A stretch of DNA of 64,000 bases. It comes from Salidesulfovibrio onnuriiensis. GTDB taxonomy: Bacteria > Desulfobacterota > Desulfovibrionia > Desulfovibrionales > Desulfovibrionaceae. The DNA is taken from positions 2,339,001-2,403,000 of the forward strand of contig NZ_CP040751.1 of assembly GCF_008001235.1 (NCBI RefSeq). The letters are read 5' to 3'. Shown one piece after another: positions 24,795 through 35,100 of the stretch; the first letter of the stretch is position 1; every line of letters begins with the position of its first letter. Position numbers and translations under genes: made by a program. The notes below the pieces were generated by a model that saw only the letters and a list, made by a program, of their open reading frames with translations, was not told the DNA's origin and ran no database searches.

Positions 24795-26164
24795 CTATTT
24801 ATACTTGCGAAGAAGACGGGATGCACGCGATTGGCTGATGTTCAGGGCCTTGGCTATCTTGCGCGTACTTTTGAGTTTTTCGTAGGCGCCGAGGATCATC
24901 TTCCGTTCCACGTTCTCCAGTGCCTTGTCCAGGCTGCTGGCTGCCTGGCCGCGTTCGCAGAGGTTGATTTCATAGACCGAGGAGGGAAGGTGGGTTGTCC
25001 TGATCTCCTCTTCTTCCACGGTGACTACGAGGCGCTCGATGACGTGGGATAGTTCGCGCACGTTGCCGCGCCAGTCATAGCGTTGCATGACCTTCAGGGC
25101 ATCGTCGCCCATGCGTTTGCTGCGGCCGTAGAGTTTGCCGTAGTAGTTCAGGAAGTAGTAGATCAGCGGGACCAGGTCCTCGAGTCTGTTGCGGAGACTG
25201 GGCAGGACGATCTCAAAGACATTGAGCCTGTAATACAGGTCTTCGCGAAACGCTCCGCTCTGGACCATGCTGAAGAGGTTCCTGTTGGTGGCGGCAAGCA
25301 GTTTGACATCTGTCTTGAGGGTTTTAGTGCCGCCCACAGGCCTGTATTCCCGCTCCTGAACCACATGCAGGAGCTTGGCCTGCATCATGAGCGGCAGCTC
25401 CGAAATCTCGTCCAGGAACAGGGTGCCGCCCTCTGCCTTGGCAAAAAGTCCCTGCTTGTCCGAGTTGGCCCCGGTGAATGCGCCGCGCTTGTGCCCGAAA
25501 AGTTCGGACTCGAAAAGCTGTTCCGGGATGCTGGCGCAGTTGACCACCACAAACGGATTGGCCCGGCGCGGGCTGTTGGAGTGAATGTATTTGGCCAGCA
25601 GGCTTTTGCCGCTGCCGGATTCCCCCAGCAGCAGGCAGGGGGAAACCAGCGTGCTGACCTGGTGGGCCAGTCCGATGACTTCCTGCATGGATTCGCTTCG
25701 GTAGATCAGGCCTTCCTGGAGCCTCTCCGGGGGTTCTCCACGGCGTCCTTGATGTCCGTGAAACGCTTGATGGAACCTTTGTGGTAGTCGTCGTGCACGT
25801 TCATGGGCACGAATTCGATCTCGCCGTTTTCGTCGAAGATCGGGGTGGCGATGGTGAATATGTCTGCGCCAAGATGGGTTTTCTGTTCCTGCTTGAGCGC
25901 TTTTTTCAGTTTGTAGACCGTGGGCAGAATGGAAACATCCCAGCACCGGTTGTTCTCGGCCACGAAAAACGAAAAGTTCTTACCGATCATCTCCTGTTGC
26001 GTATAGCCGTAATGCCGTTGGCAGGCCTTGTTGGCGTAGACCACCTTGTAATTGTTGTCATAGACGATGATTTCGTCGTGCAGTTCGTCGATGATCCTGG
26101 CGAACGTGGCAAAGTCGAGACCGAAGTGGTCCGTTTTATCCGTTGTTGTCTTTTTTGCCGCCAT
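24795..26164 (-). pseudogene. PAS-AAA+-Fis sigma-54 activator, frameshifted as read
   Basis: The first part (from ATG 26164) is a PAS domain (residues about 15-135; VYANKACQRHYGYTQQEMIG). At 25729-25733 a run of five G on plus should be six; adding one base joins AVENP to PERLQEGLIYRSESMQ. The AAA+ domain follows with Walker A GESGSGKS, GAFTGA, GGTLFLDEIS and the sensor motifs. The C-terminal helix-turn-helix is STRKIAKALNISQSRASRLL. As read, the PAS part ends 20 bases later, and the AAA+ part has no natural start. It most likely activates the sigma-54 promoter at 24573-24588 in response to a ligand of the PAS domain. The indel may be a sequence error. Confidence 0.85.
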
Positions 26165-26494
26165 GCGCAGCTCCCCCCCTTTGAGAATTGGGCCGTTTAC
26201 TAGCGCCTCCTTCCGCTTTTGGCAAATACACTGCGATATTTATGTTTCATATATTATGGGTGTCGGATTTCTTTTATTATTTTTGAAAGGTTAGCAGGAG
26301 AGCTCAGGGTGTTGGATGTCTTGCGTGCGAGGCGGAGTTGTTGGGAGAGGCTGATCACTTGTCGAAAGGTCAGGAAACGGCAAAAAGATTATTTGTTTTA
26401 TTGGTATCGTTTTGCCGGTATGTCATGAGAATGGATGTTTGATTGGTGGATTATGAATAGGGAGCGGTTTGTTCTTGATCGGCAAGGAGGAGCA

Positions 26495-26917
26495 ATGGAA
26501 GATTTGAAGCTCGCCATGGAGGCGATAGGACTGTATCAGGTTCAATATGATCAGGTCGATAAGATCTGGAGTTATTTCAGCGTAGTGACTCTTGCCATTG
26601 TCGGGTTTGTTGTAGGCAGTGATAAAGCCGTTCGCAGTATAAAGGAACCCATTGCCATTGTGTGCGGTTACCTTGTTTTTTGCTGGGGGAATCACCAGGC
26701 GCTGGTGAAAGGGCAGCGCCAGCTTGAGGAATTGTATGCAACGGTTCTCAAGCTGGCGACCAAGGCGGATGTTGCGGTCGTCCAGTTGAAACCTTTGTCC
26801 GCTCAGTCGGTCAAAGAGACCCACTTGAGTTTTATTGCCGCGGTTTGTGTCGGTGTGCTTGTGGTTGCCTGGCTGCGCCTTCGCGCCGCAAGGAAGAGTG
26901 AGGAACAAGAGCGGTAA
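26495..26917 (+). CDS. Membrane protein of unknown function, 140 residues
   Basis: ATG 26495 follows ggaggagca; an upstream Met at 26435 has a poorer site. Membrane segments at about residues 24-42 and 46-62, then a helical region and a third hydrophobic segment near 112-130 with a basic tail. The family is not recognised. The 330-base gap before it (26165-26494) is AT-rich and holds no convincing gene. It lies immediately outside the tRNA-Leu island. Confidence 0.65.
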   Translation: MEDLKLAMEAIGLYQVQYDQVDKIWSYFSVVTLAIVGFVVGSDKAVRSIKEPIAIVCGYLVFCWGNHQALVKGQRQLEELYATVLKLATKADVAVVQLKPLSAQSVKETHLSFIAAVCVGVLVVAWLRLRAARKSEEQER

Positions 26918-26961
26918 ATTGTTTGAAGTTTCAGGAGATTTTTAAATATGTCGGGAAGCAA

Positions 26962-27000
26962 ATCAAAACGGCCAGCTACGTAGTCGCTGGCCGTTTTGAT
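26962..27000. terminator. Perfect 15-bp terminator hairpin at the island's left flank
   Basis: atcaaaacggccagc (26962-26976) and its exact complement (26986-27000), with A/T-rich flanks on both sides. It ends the gene at 26917. On the minus strand it is in the place expected for the original terminator of tRNA-Leu before island insertion. Confidence 0.8.
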
Positions 27001-27009
27001 TTATTTCTC

Positions 27010-27071
27010 TTGGTACCCGGGACGGGAGTCGAACCCGTACAGTGTTGCCACCGAGGGATTTTAAGTCCCTT
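27010..27071 (-). repeat. attL: 62-bp copy of the tRNA-Leu 3' end
   Basis: Identical over 62 bases to 43618-43679, i.e. from the CCA end through the T arm, variable arm and anticodon stem of tRNA-Leu(UAA). Upstream tRNA sequence is missing, so this is not a tRNA gene. It marks the far end of an island inserted in the tRNA 3' half. Confidence 0.92.
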
Positions 27072-27349
27072 TTAAAGATGGTTCAGTGAAACAGTTTTGC
27101 TTTTTAAGTATCCTGAATTACTGTTCAAAAGATTTCAATTTGTATCGTGATATTTCAATATATTTCACTTTTGTTGTCAACATAGTGTCAATCATTGTCT
27201 TCATCTCTGGCTGCGAGGATGTCACCTATTAAAAGGGCATAATGTGCCAATAGTTCCCTTAGATAAGACATTTTATGTCCGTCCATTTTGGCGTAGTCAT
27301 CATAGTTTACTGATAGCATACACCGAGCATTTGATGTGGCCAGCTTTCA

Positions 27350-27510
27350 GGGGGCAGATCAGATGGATAACGAGCTGGCCGATAATGGCGATACGCTCAT
27401 CGAGGACAAGGTCGAGAAAGTCGACGGCGGCGCGGGCAGCGATATCGCCTGGGTCTCCAGCAAGGAGGCCGTCAATTTCGAGCTGGACCGGATGAACCGT
27501 AACACCATGA
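27350..27510 (+). pseudogene. Relic fragment of an RTX gene
   Basis: About 33 codons (EDKVEKVDGGAGSDIAWVSS...) match residues of the giant RTX protein encoded at about 31748-31850, at both protein and DNA level. Similarity fades on both sides. It is the leftover of another RTX copy or of an earlier version of the locus. The remainder of 27072-27727 holds no intact gene. Confidence 0.75.
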
Positions 27511-27727
27511 TCGAGGTCAAGGTTGTAGATTTTTATGTGCCAAATATGCATGAACTCATTAGAAATATCGCTTGATCAGAGGGGCTCGAATTAGTATTTA
27601 CCCTCCGTTTGGCACGAAGTTATCTTAGTGCTTGATCTTTCACATATGTTCGGTCGTCAGTTGAAGGGGAATGACGGCTGACAATGTTTCGCAATGAAAT
27701 CGAATAGTAACATGAATGGAGAATATA

Positions 27728-28146
27728 ATGACTGAGGTTGCCTCTGTTGTTGAGCGAAACGAGAACGCAAGTTCCGAGACCGAACAGAACCGTGAAAATT
27801 ACTCACCATCGGTGCTTTTGTCTAAAGTCGTCTGGCTGATGATGAAATCGCCCCAATACAAACACCAATTCATAGCCGACCTGGAATGGTCGGTCATGCC
27901 TGCTTTTGCGCGCAGGCAGTTTCGTCTTTTCCATAAGAACGGCCAGCCCTTTGCCTATGTTTCCTGGGCTCTCGTCAATGATGAGGTCGCTTCGCGCATG
28001 GACAAGAAGGCCTGCGCCTCAAGTCTGAAGAATGGAACTGCGGTGATCAGTTCAAGATTATTGATGTAGTAGCGCCTTTTGGTGGCGAAGATAAGGTTGT
28101 TGAAGAAGTAAAAGACATGATTGTAAGGAGTGATATATGCGATTGA
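27728..28146 (+). pseudogene. HlyC-family RTX toxin-activating lysine acyltransferase, frameshifted as read
   Basis: ATG 27728 has a GGAG site. The HlyC family pattern is clear: LSKVVWLMMKSPQYKHQF, DLEWSVMPAF, FAYVSWALVNDEVASRM. One base is missing near 28009-28011 (AAGG before CCTG). Restoring it continues as LKSEEWNCGDQFKIIDVVAP, with the GD and APFG motifs, to a TGA at 28144-28146. As read, translation ends at 28069. HlyC enzymes acylate internal lysines of RTX toxins using acyl-ACP. The residue expected to be the catalytic His after SP reads Tyr44 here; a His is at 46. The stop overlaps the next gene by ten bases. Confidence 0.82.
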
Positions 28147-29111
28147 TGATTGTAATATTGTTGTTGTTAATGCCAGTTGAATTAAGCGCTATGGGATGGG
28201 CTGAGAATCCTATGGATAGAATTAAAGTTAACGATTCGAGTTATTATAAATTGAGTTATCGTATTAAGTTTGAAAAGGCCGAGAAAGAGGATGTTAAGTA
28301 TTTGTCGAGATATAAGATACTAAACATTACTGATTTAGGTCTGTATAGCGACAGTGCTTCAACTCATTATGTCTATAGTGAGGTAGGTGGTTATATTATA
28401 GCATTTCCTGCACTTAATGTTGCTACGAGAGTTAAAGCTACGAGTGTTTGGATGTATAATAAAGATAAAAATGATGTGATCGATAGGGTTTTATTGGAAT
28501 ATGATGAAGGTGCGTATAGGTCTTCTTGCTCATCTATTGTTATTGACAATATAGAATATAACAAAATTGAATTGCAAGATGGTGTGAAATTGATGAATGA
28601 AGATAGGTATAATTTTCATCTACTATCAATGGAGAATATAAGGTGTCTAGAAGAATATGAAAGGTTGTTCGATAAAATGCCGAGTCATTATTATGCTTAC
28701 CTCTCTTTGTCAGGTTGTAAATATTCAGTTGATAGTGATGTTGTTAGTAGTATATTTAATGGAAAATATTGCATAAACTTATTTTCTTCAAAAGATTATA
28801 AAAAAGTAATTCATAATTATAGTAAAGATGTTGTGTTGCTTAGGAATGATGGTACCTATACAACAGGTTGTGATGTGAATTGTGAAAGGTATTATCTTAT
28901 AGGTGTAATTGATAGGAAAAATATGGATAGATCGTTTTTGGCTGATTATAGTGTTGCCATATCTCGTATTAATAAGAAATATGAAATTATTGTTGATTTC
29001 GGAAATGGTAATTATCGTTTGGTTGATCCAAATATTAATGCCTTTATCGGTGGTGATGGAGAATCTGTAGTCACTGTACACGGGTCAATGTTGGTTTTTC
29101 CTGCTGATTAA
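28137..29111 (+). CDS. AT-rich secreted protein of unknown function in the RTX locus
   Basis: 324 residues with an N-terminal signal peptide (MRLMIVILLLLMPVELSAMG) and an AAGGAG site. The mature part is rich in Tyr, Asp and Ser, has six or more cysteines that could form disulfides, and has no known domain. Base composition is much more AT-rich than the backbone and than the RTX repeats. It is translationally linked to the HlyC-like gene (overlap) and only a few bases from the RTX gene. A role as periplasmic immunity or chaperone for the lipase-like RTX N-terminus is an inference. Confidence 0.72.
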   Translation: MRLMIVILLLLMPVELSAMGWAENPMDRIKVNDSSYYKLSYRIKFEKAEKEDVKYLSRYKILNITDLGLYSDSASTHYVYSEVGGYIIAFPALNVATRVKATSVWMYNKDKNDVIDRVLLEYDEGAYRSSCSSIVIDNIEYNKIELQDGVKLMNEDRYNFHLLSMENIRCLEEYERLFDKMPSHYYAYLSLSGCKYSVDSDVVSSIFNGKYCINLFSSKDYKKVIHNYSKDVVLLRNDGTYTTGCDVNCERYYLIGVIDRKNMDRSFLADYSVAISRINKKYEIIVDFGNGNYRLVDPNINAFIGGDGESVVTVHGSMLVFPAD

Positions 29112-29117
29112 TGGGTG

Positions 29118-32100
29118 ATGGATATGAATAGTTATTATAGCAATGCTGCATTTTATATGATGTCTAAGGCCAGCTATTTCATTGAAAATCCTGGAGATAA
29201 ACAAACGTTTAGTATGAGTTCACTCTTTCTGAATTCACTGCAAAACAACTTCGGATGGAGCGAAGTTAGCAGTGACCGGATGAAGGGTTTTGCCCGCATG
29301 TTGGATGCTTCCGGAGTATCTCGAGAACGTCTTGATTCGGCAGGAGTTCAGTTTAATGTTTTTCAGAATCCCGAAGGGGTCTATACTCTTGCGTTTAGGG
29401 GGACTGATGGCGAGTGGGCAGATTTGAAGGCTGATGGAGTTCTTGCATTAAATATTATTCCTGAGGCTGGGAAATTGGCAGCTTCTGTTGCCCTAATTGC
29501 TCAGGAATACTTTGGAAAGCTTATCATTACCGGGCATTCCAAAGGTGGTTATGAAGGCGAGATAGGCTCTGCTGTTACGGGAGCTCCATGTATAGTATTT
29601 GATTCTCCTGGAATAAGAAATGAATTAAGTCAATTGCGATTTATTAAACATCAGTTAATAGGTAATTCGGAATTAGATGTCAGCAATATCGTTAATTTTA
29701 TTAATGATACAGCTGTTTCGTCTATGAATTTAAGTCAGTTCTACCCAGTTCCTTATGGTGCAACTTCTTATTTACTAAATCGACTTCAAACAAATGACCA
29801 TGTTGGAAAAGTAGTACATTATACAGAAGGAAGATCATGGTATGATTCTTTTAAAGCATTTTTTTCTGTTGAGCAGCATGGTATAAATAATTTTAGTCAA
29901 ATTAAAGGGAGTCTTACTGAGCATTTAAATCTTAATTATGTTACTAGTTCATTTGATTCTATGGGTTGTGACTATGGAATAGATTTTGATTCTAACGCAG
30001 GTAGATTGCAACCTTATAATTATATTGCTAAAATTGTAGATGCTTATAACAGAAAACATGGTACCAATATTAGTTGGAAAGAGTTTGCTGAGAATAATGG
30101 TCTTGAAATTGTCAAATGGGCTGATGGTTCAGAACATGTCTTATTTCAGCCAGATCAACCCACTGGAAACACGAGCTCTGATGTCTGCTTTGTTTCCCGA
30201 TCTGAGGCCGAACAGATTGCAATATTAAATGGCCATATCAATTATAATGACTACAGTACTCAGAATTGGAATTTAGATTCTGGTGATTATACTGGCTCAG
30301 TCATGGTCAGAACTGAAGACCGTGATGTTTTCTACAAAAATGATACACTTAGTACTTTTGCAAGTAGTGACTTTATTCCAGACATCAACTTTGGTTTTGA
30401 TGAAATCAATAATTTCAAAGCGGGTTCAATTGCAATGGGTTTGGGCCCCTGGGCGCAGGGTCTATTTGCTTCCAACCTTGTTGCCATAAACCCGACGTAT
30501 AACGTCACCGACCCATCGGTTCGTGATAACTGGCTCTACGAAAGCTGGCAGGAGCAGAATGCCGAGTGGGGTACCGCGGCGGGGGAAGCGGCCACTTGGT
30601 GGAACAACGTCCTGGGCGATTCTTCCGTCTGGAGCACGAGTTATGAATCCGTCAACACTACCCTTGAATTGAGTAGCTCCATACATGAAGAGCCAAATGT
30701 AACAAAGCCGACGAACATTCCCGGGGGGAATTCTTCCGGTAATGGTTTTAACAGCAGAGAAAAGAGCTTTAGTGAAAGGTTTGGTCGGTTTTATTATAGC
30801 GATGGCGTTGGTGGATATAATTTCCCCGCGTTCATGTTCCCTATCGTCATCGACCTTGATAATGACGGCGTAGAACTCACCGAGCTTGATGAATCCAATG
30901 TCTTTTACGACATGGACGACGATGGCTACAGGGAAAAGACGGGGTGGGTCGCGCCGGACGACGCCCTGCTGGTCATCGATATCGACGGCGACGGCGTCAT
31001 CGACCAGGCCAAGGAAGTGGCCATCAAGCTCTGGTCCGAAGAGGCCAAGACCGACCTGGACGCCCTGCGCATCATGTTCAACACCAACAACGAAGGCGCA
31101 TCCAAGGACCGCTTCGACGCGGCCGACGAACAGTTCGACAAATTCTACCTTTGGCAGGACTCCAACCAGAACGGCATCAGCGAGGAAGGCGAACTGACCT
31201 CCCTCGCCGACGCGGGCCTCGAAGGCATAGATGTCTCCGTGCCCGGCGCCAGCGACGACTTCACTTTGTGGGAAGACAAGGACGGCGACGGCATCAAGGA
31301 CGACGGCGAGCTGACCGGCGACGGCGGCAAGCTCATCGAGGACGTGGGCAAGAACATTTCCCTGCGTGACGTGAAGATCGACTGGATAGGCGAAAGCAAG
31401 GGCCGCGCCTACGACACCATTTTCAAATACAGCGCCGCGGGCATGAAGCGGGACGAAATCGATGGCGGTTATCTCATCAATGTGGAGGACAGCGACGTCC
31501 AGCTGACCGTGCGCGAGCTGACCGACGAATCCGGCGTGACCATGGACCTGCATGAGGCCGGGGCCGACGTTGTCTACGCCGCCAAGGGCGACGACCATCT
31601 CTTTACCACCGGCATATCCGGCGTTGTCATGGACGGCGGCGACGGCGACGACACCCTGGAAGGCTCCAACGGCAGCAACTGGCTCAAGGGCGGCAAGGGC
31701 TCGGACGTCTTCAAGGGCGGCAGCGGCAGCGACGTGCTTTTCGTGGATGCCGAGGACAAGGTCGAGAACATCGACGGCGGCGCAGGCAACGACGTGGCCT
31801 GGGTCTCCAGCAAGGAGGCCGTCAACTTCGAGCTGGACAAGATGAACCTCGAAGCCGCCTACGGTAATGAGGGTGACGACACCTTCACCTCCTCCGGCGA
31901 CGTGGGCATACAGGTACACGGCGGCAAGGGCAACGACCTGCTTCACGGCGGCAGCGGGGGGGACCTGCTCGTGGGCGGCGAGGGACAGGATATCCTGCAG
32001 GGCAATGCCGGGGACGACACCCTGTTTATCGACAGCTCCGACGACCTGAACATGGTGGACGGCGGCGACGGCGAGGACGCGCTGTTCGTCTATGACACCA

Positions 32101-35100
32101 AGGCCGTGAATATCGACATGGCCGCGCTCAACGTGGAGATTGCCAAGGGCAACGCGGGCGACGATGTTTTCTATACCACCGGCACCGGGGGCATCAGCGT
32201 GAACGGCCATGACGGCAACGACACGCTTACCGGCGGCGCGGGTGACGACGCATTCGTGGGCGGCAAGGGCGACGACCTGCTGCGTGGCAACGCCGGGAAC
32301 GACCGCATGGACGGCGGCGCGGGCGACGATACGCTTGAGGGCGGCCGCGGCGACGACATGTATGTCTTCGGCTACGGAAAAGGCACCACGACCATCATCA
32401 ACAGCGGCAAGGAAGACGAGGAGCAGGACATTGTCTGGCTGACGGACGATGTCTCCATTAATGATCTGGAAATGGCCCGGGACAAGGATGACCTTGTTGT
32501 CTCGCTCAAGGATTCCGAGGATAAGCTGATCCTCAGGGACTGGTACCTTGGAGAGAAGCACCGGGTGAACGCCTTGCTGCTTTCAGACAAGGACGCGGAC
32601 AATCCCGAGGGCGTGTTCATCCTTGATGACAAGAACAACAAGATCACCCTGAAGGACGACCGAAGCTGGAATATTTTCACCATGGACGGTAACGACAAGC
32701 TTACCTCCAGGTCCGGCGATGACTACATTGACGGCGGCGTAGGCAACGACACGCTTGCAGGCGCTGCCGGCGACGACAGCCTTGTCGGCGGCATCGGCAA
32801 CGATTCCCTGGACGGCGGCGACGGAAAGGATTTCCTGAGCGGCGGAACGGGAATGGATACCCTCACAGGCGGCCGTGGCTCCGATGTGCTTGCTGGCGGT
32901 CTGGGCAAGGACACCATCAATGCCGGGGACGGCAACGACATCATCGAAGGCGGCGAAGGACCGGATGTCATTGATGGGGGCGCTGATACCGACTCCATCA
33001 TCTACCAGAACTCCAACTACGGCGTGGAAGTGGATCTTGCGGCGGGCACGGGCCTTGGAGGCAGTGCGGAAGGTGACAAGATATCCAACGTCGAAAACGT
33101 GTTCGGTTCCGACCATGCCGACAAGCTTACCGGCAACGACGAAGCTAACATCCTTTCCGGTGCGAGGGGAGACGACACCCTTATCGGCGGCAAGGGGGAC
33201 GACACGTTCTTCGGAGGCCGTGGCGCGGACAGCATGGTGGGCGGCGAAGGCATCGACCTGGTTTCCTATGATCTTTCCAGTAACGGAGTCATCGTGGACC
33301 TGGGTGCGGGGGCCGGTGCGGGCGGTGATGCCGAAAACGACGTTTTCGAAGGTATCGAGAACGTCATCGGCTCCGAATATGACGATGTGATCCACGGCGA
33401 CTCAGGCGCCAACCTGCTCAGCGGCGGGCATGGCGACGACCAGCTTGTGGGTGGTGACGGCGACGATTCCCTGTACGGCGGCGCGGGCAAGGATACCGCC
33501 ATCTATGATGGCGACAGCGCCGATTACAGGCTTTCCCTGCGCGACACGCGAATCATCATCGAGAACATCTCCACCGGTGAAAAGGACACCCTGACCGACA
33601 TCGAGGAGATCCAGTTCAACGACAAGGTGCTCAAGACAGAAGAGTTCCTGCCCTATGCCCGGGACGGCAAGGTGCAGTATCAGGAGGGTGATACGGACGG
33701 CATTACCGGTACCCTTGCCGATGCAGGCGTGACCACCGTTACCTATGCGGTGGAGACTGGGCCCGAACACGGCGAGCTGGCAATTAATGCGGACGGCTCC
33801 TACACCTACGTGGCCGAGGAAGGTTATCTGGGCAAGGACAGCTTTACCTTCAAGGCCACCGACGCGAACGGCGTCATCAATGTGGGCAGCATGGAAGTGA
33901 ACATGCAGACCACCCAAGACGGAACCGAATATACCGTCAATGCCTATGCTGCCAACGCGCAACAGGAACCGGCTATCGCCGTGCTCGCCGATGGCGGTCA
34001 TGTGGTCGTCTGGCAGGATAACCAAAGCCGGGACGGCAGCGGAGAAGGAGTCTTTGCCCAGCGTTTTAACGCACAGGGCAACAAGATTGGCGATTCCTTC
34101 CAGCTGAATACTTCCACTAGCAGCACTCAGTATCAGGTGGAAGTTGCCGCACTGACGGGTGGCGGATTCGTTGCCACCTGGAGCTGCTACAGTTCCGGGC
34201 AGTATGAAATTCGCGGTCAGCAGTACGATAATGAAGGCAATAAGGTCGGAAGTGAGTTTCAAGTCAATACATCAACCAGCGGCCAGCAGCGTGAATCCGA
34301 GATTTGCGCACTTAACGGTGGCGGCTACGTGGTCGTTTGGCAAGATGAAGGCGGAAACGACGGCAGCAGCTGGGGGGTATATGGCCAGCGTTTTGACAGT
34401 GAAGGAAGCAAAGTAGGTGAAGAGATCAATGTCAGCACCTATGACCTCAACAGTCAGTGCAGGCCCGATGTCACCTCACTTTCCGATGGCGGGTTCATTG
34501 TCACCTGGGCTTCCAGCTTCAATGGCACCACTGGTTCCGATGTGTACTGCCAGCGTTACGATGCTCAGGGGAAGCAGGTTGGTACTGAATTTATAATCAA
34601 CACCTATTGGGCTGCCCAGGAGGATTATCCCACAATCGCTGAACTGAGTGATGGCGGCTTTGTGGTTACATGGGTCAACAACAATGGCCAGGATGGCAGC
34701 GGCGAAGGAATCTTTGCTCAGCGTTTTGACGCAAATGGGGTTAAGGTTGGTGATCAGTTCCAGGTGAATACTTTCAATAGTTCCACCCAGTGGAGACCTG
34801 ATGCGGTTGGCTTGGCTGACGGCGGTTTTGTCATTGCCTACGAATCCTATGGGCAGGATGGGTCGAGATATGCAGTATGCGCCCAGCGTTATGACCAAGA
34901 CGGCAACACGGTTGGTACTGAGATTCGTTTGAATCAGGGGACTTCAGATTATCAGCAAATGCCGTCATTGGCCGCACGCGAGGACGGCAGCTTTGTGGCT
35001 ACCTGGCATACTTGCCACGAGGGCAATTGGAATATCAGCGCCCGCCATTTCGCGGCCACGGATCAAATTGTCGAAGGGTCTTACGGCAACGATGTACTTA

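Noticed and set aside
26219..26235. TGGCAAATACACTGCG as a sigma-54 site before 26495
   Set aside because: Spacing is right but several consensus bases are missing, and it is 260 bases from the gene.
27010..27090. Possible second tRNA-Leu
   Set aside because: Only the 3' 62 bases are present; the D arm and 5' acceptor strand are missing.
27633..27650. TGGCACGAAGTTATC before the HlyC-like gene
   Set aside because: The -24 block is perfect but there is no GC at -12.
30462..32561. 699-codon minus-strand frame opposite the RTX repeats
   Set aside because: Antisense of GGxGxD repeats gives long open frames of Val/Ala/His; no motif or start signal.
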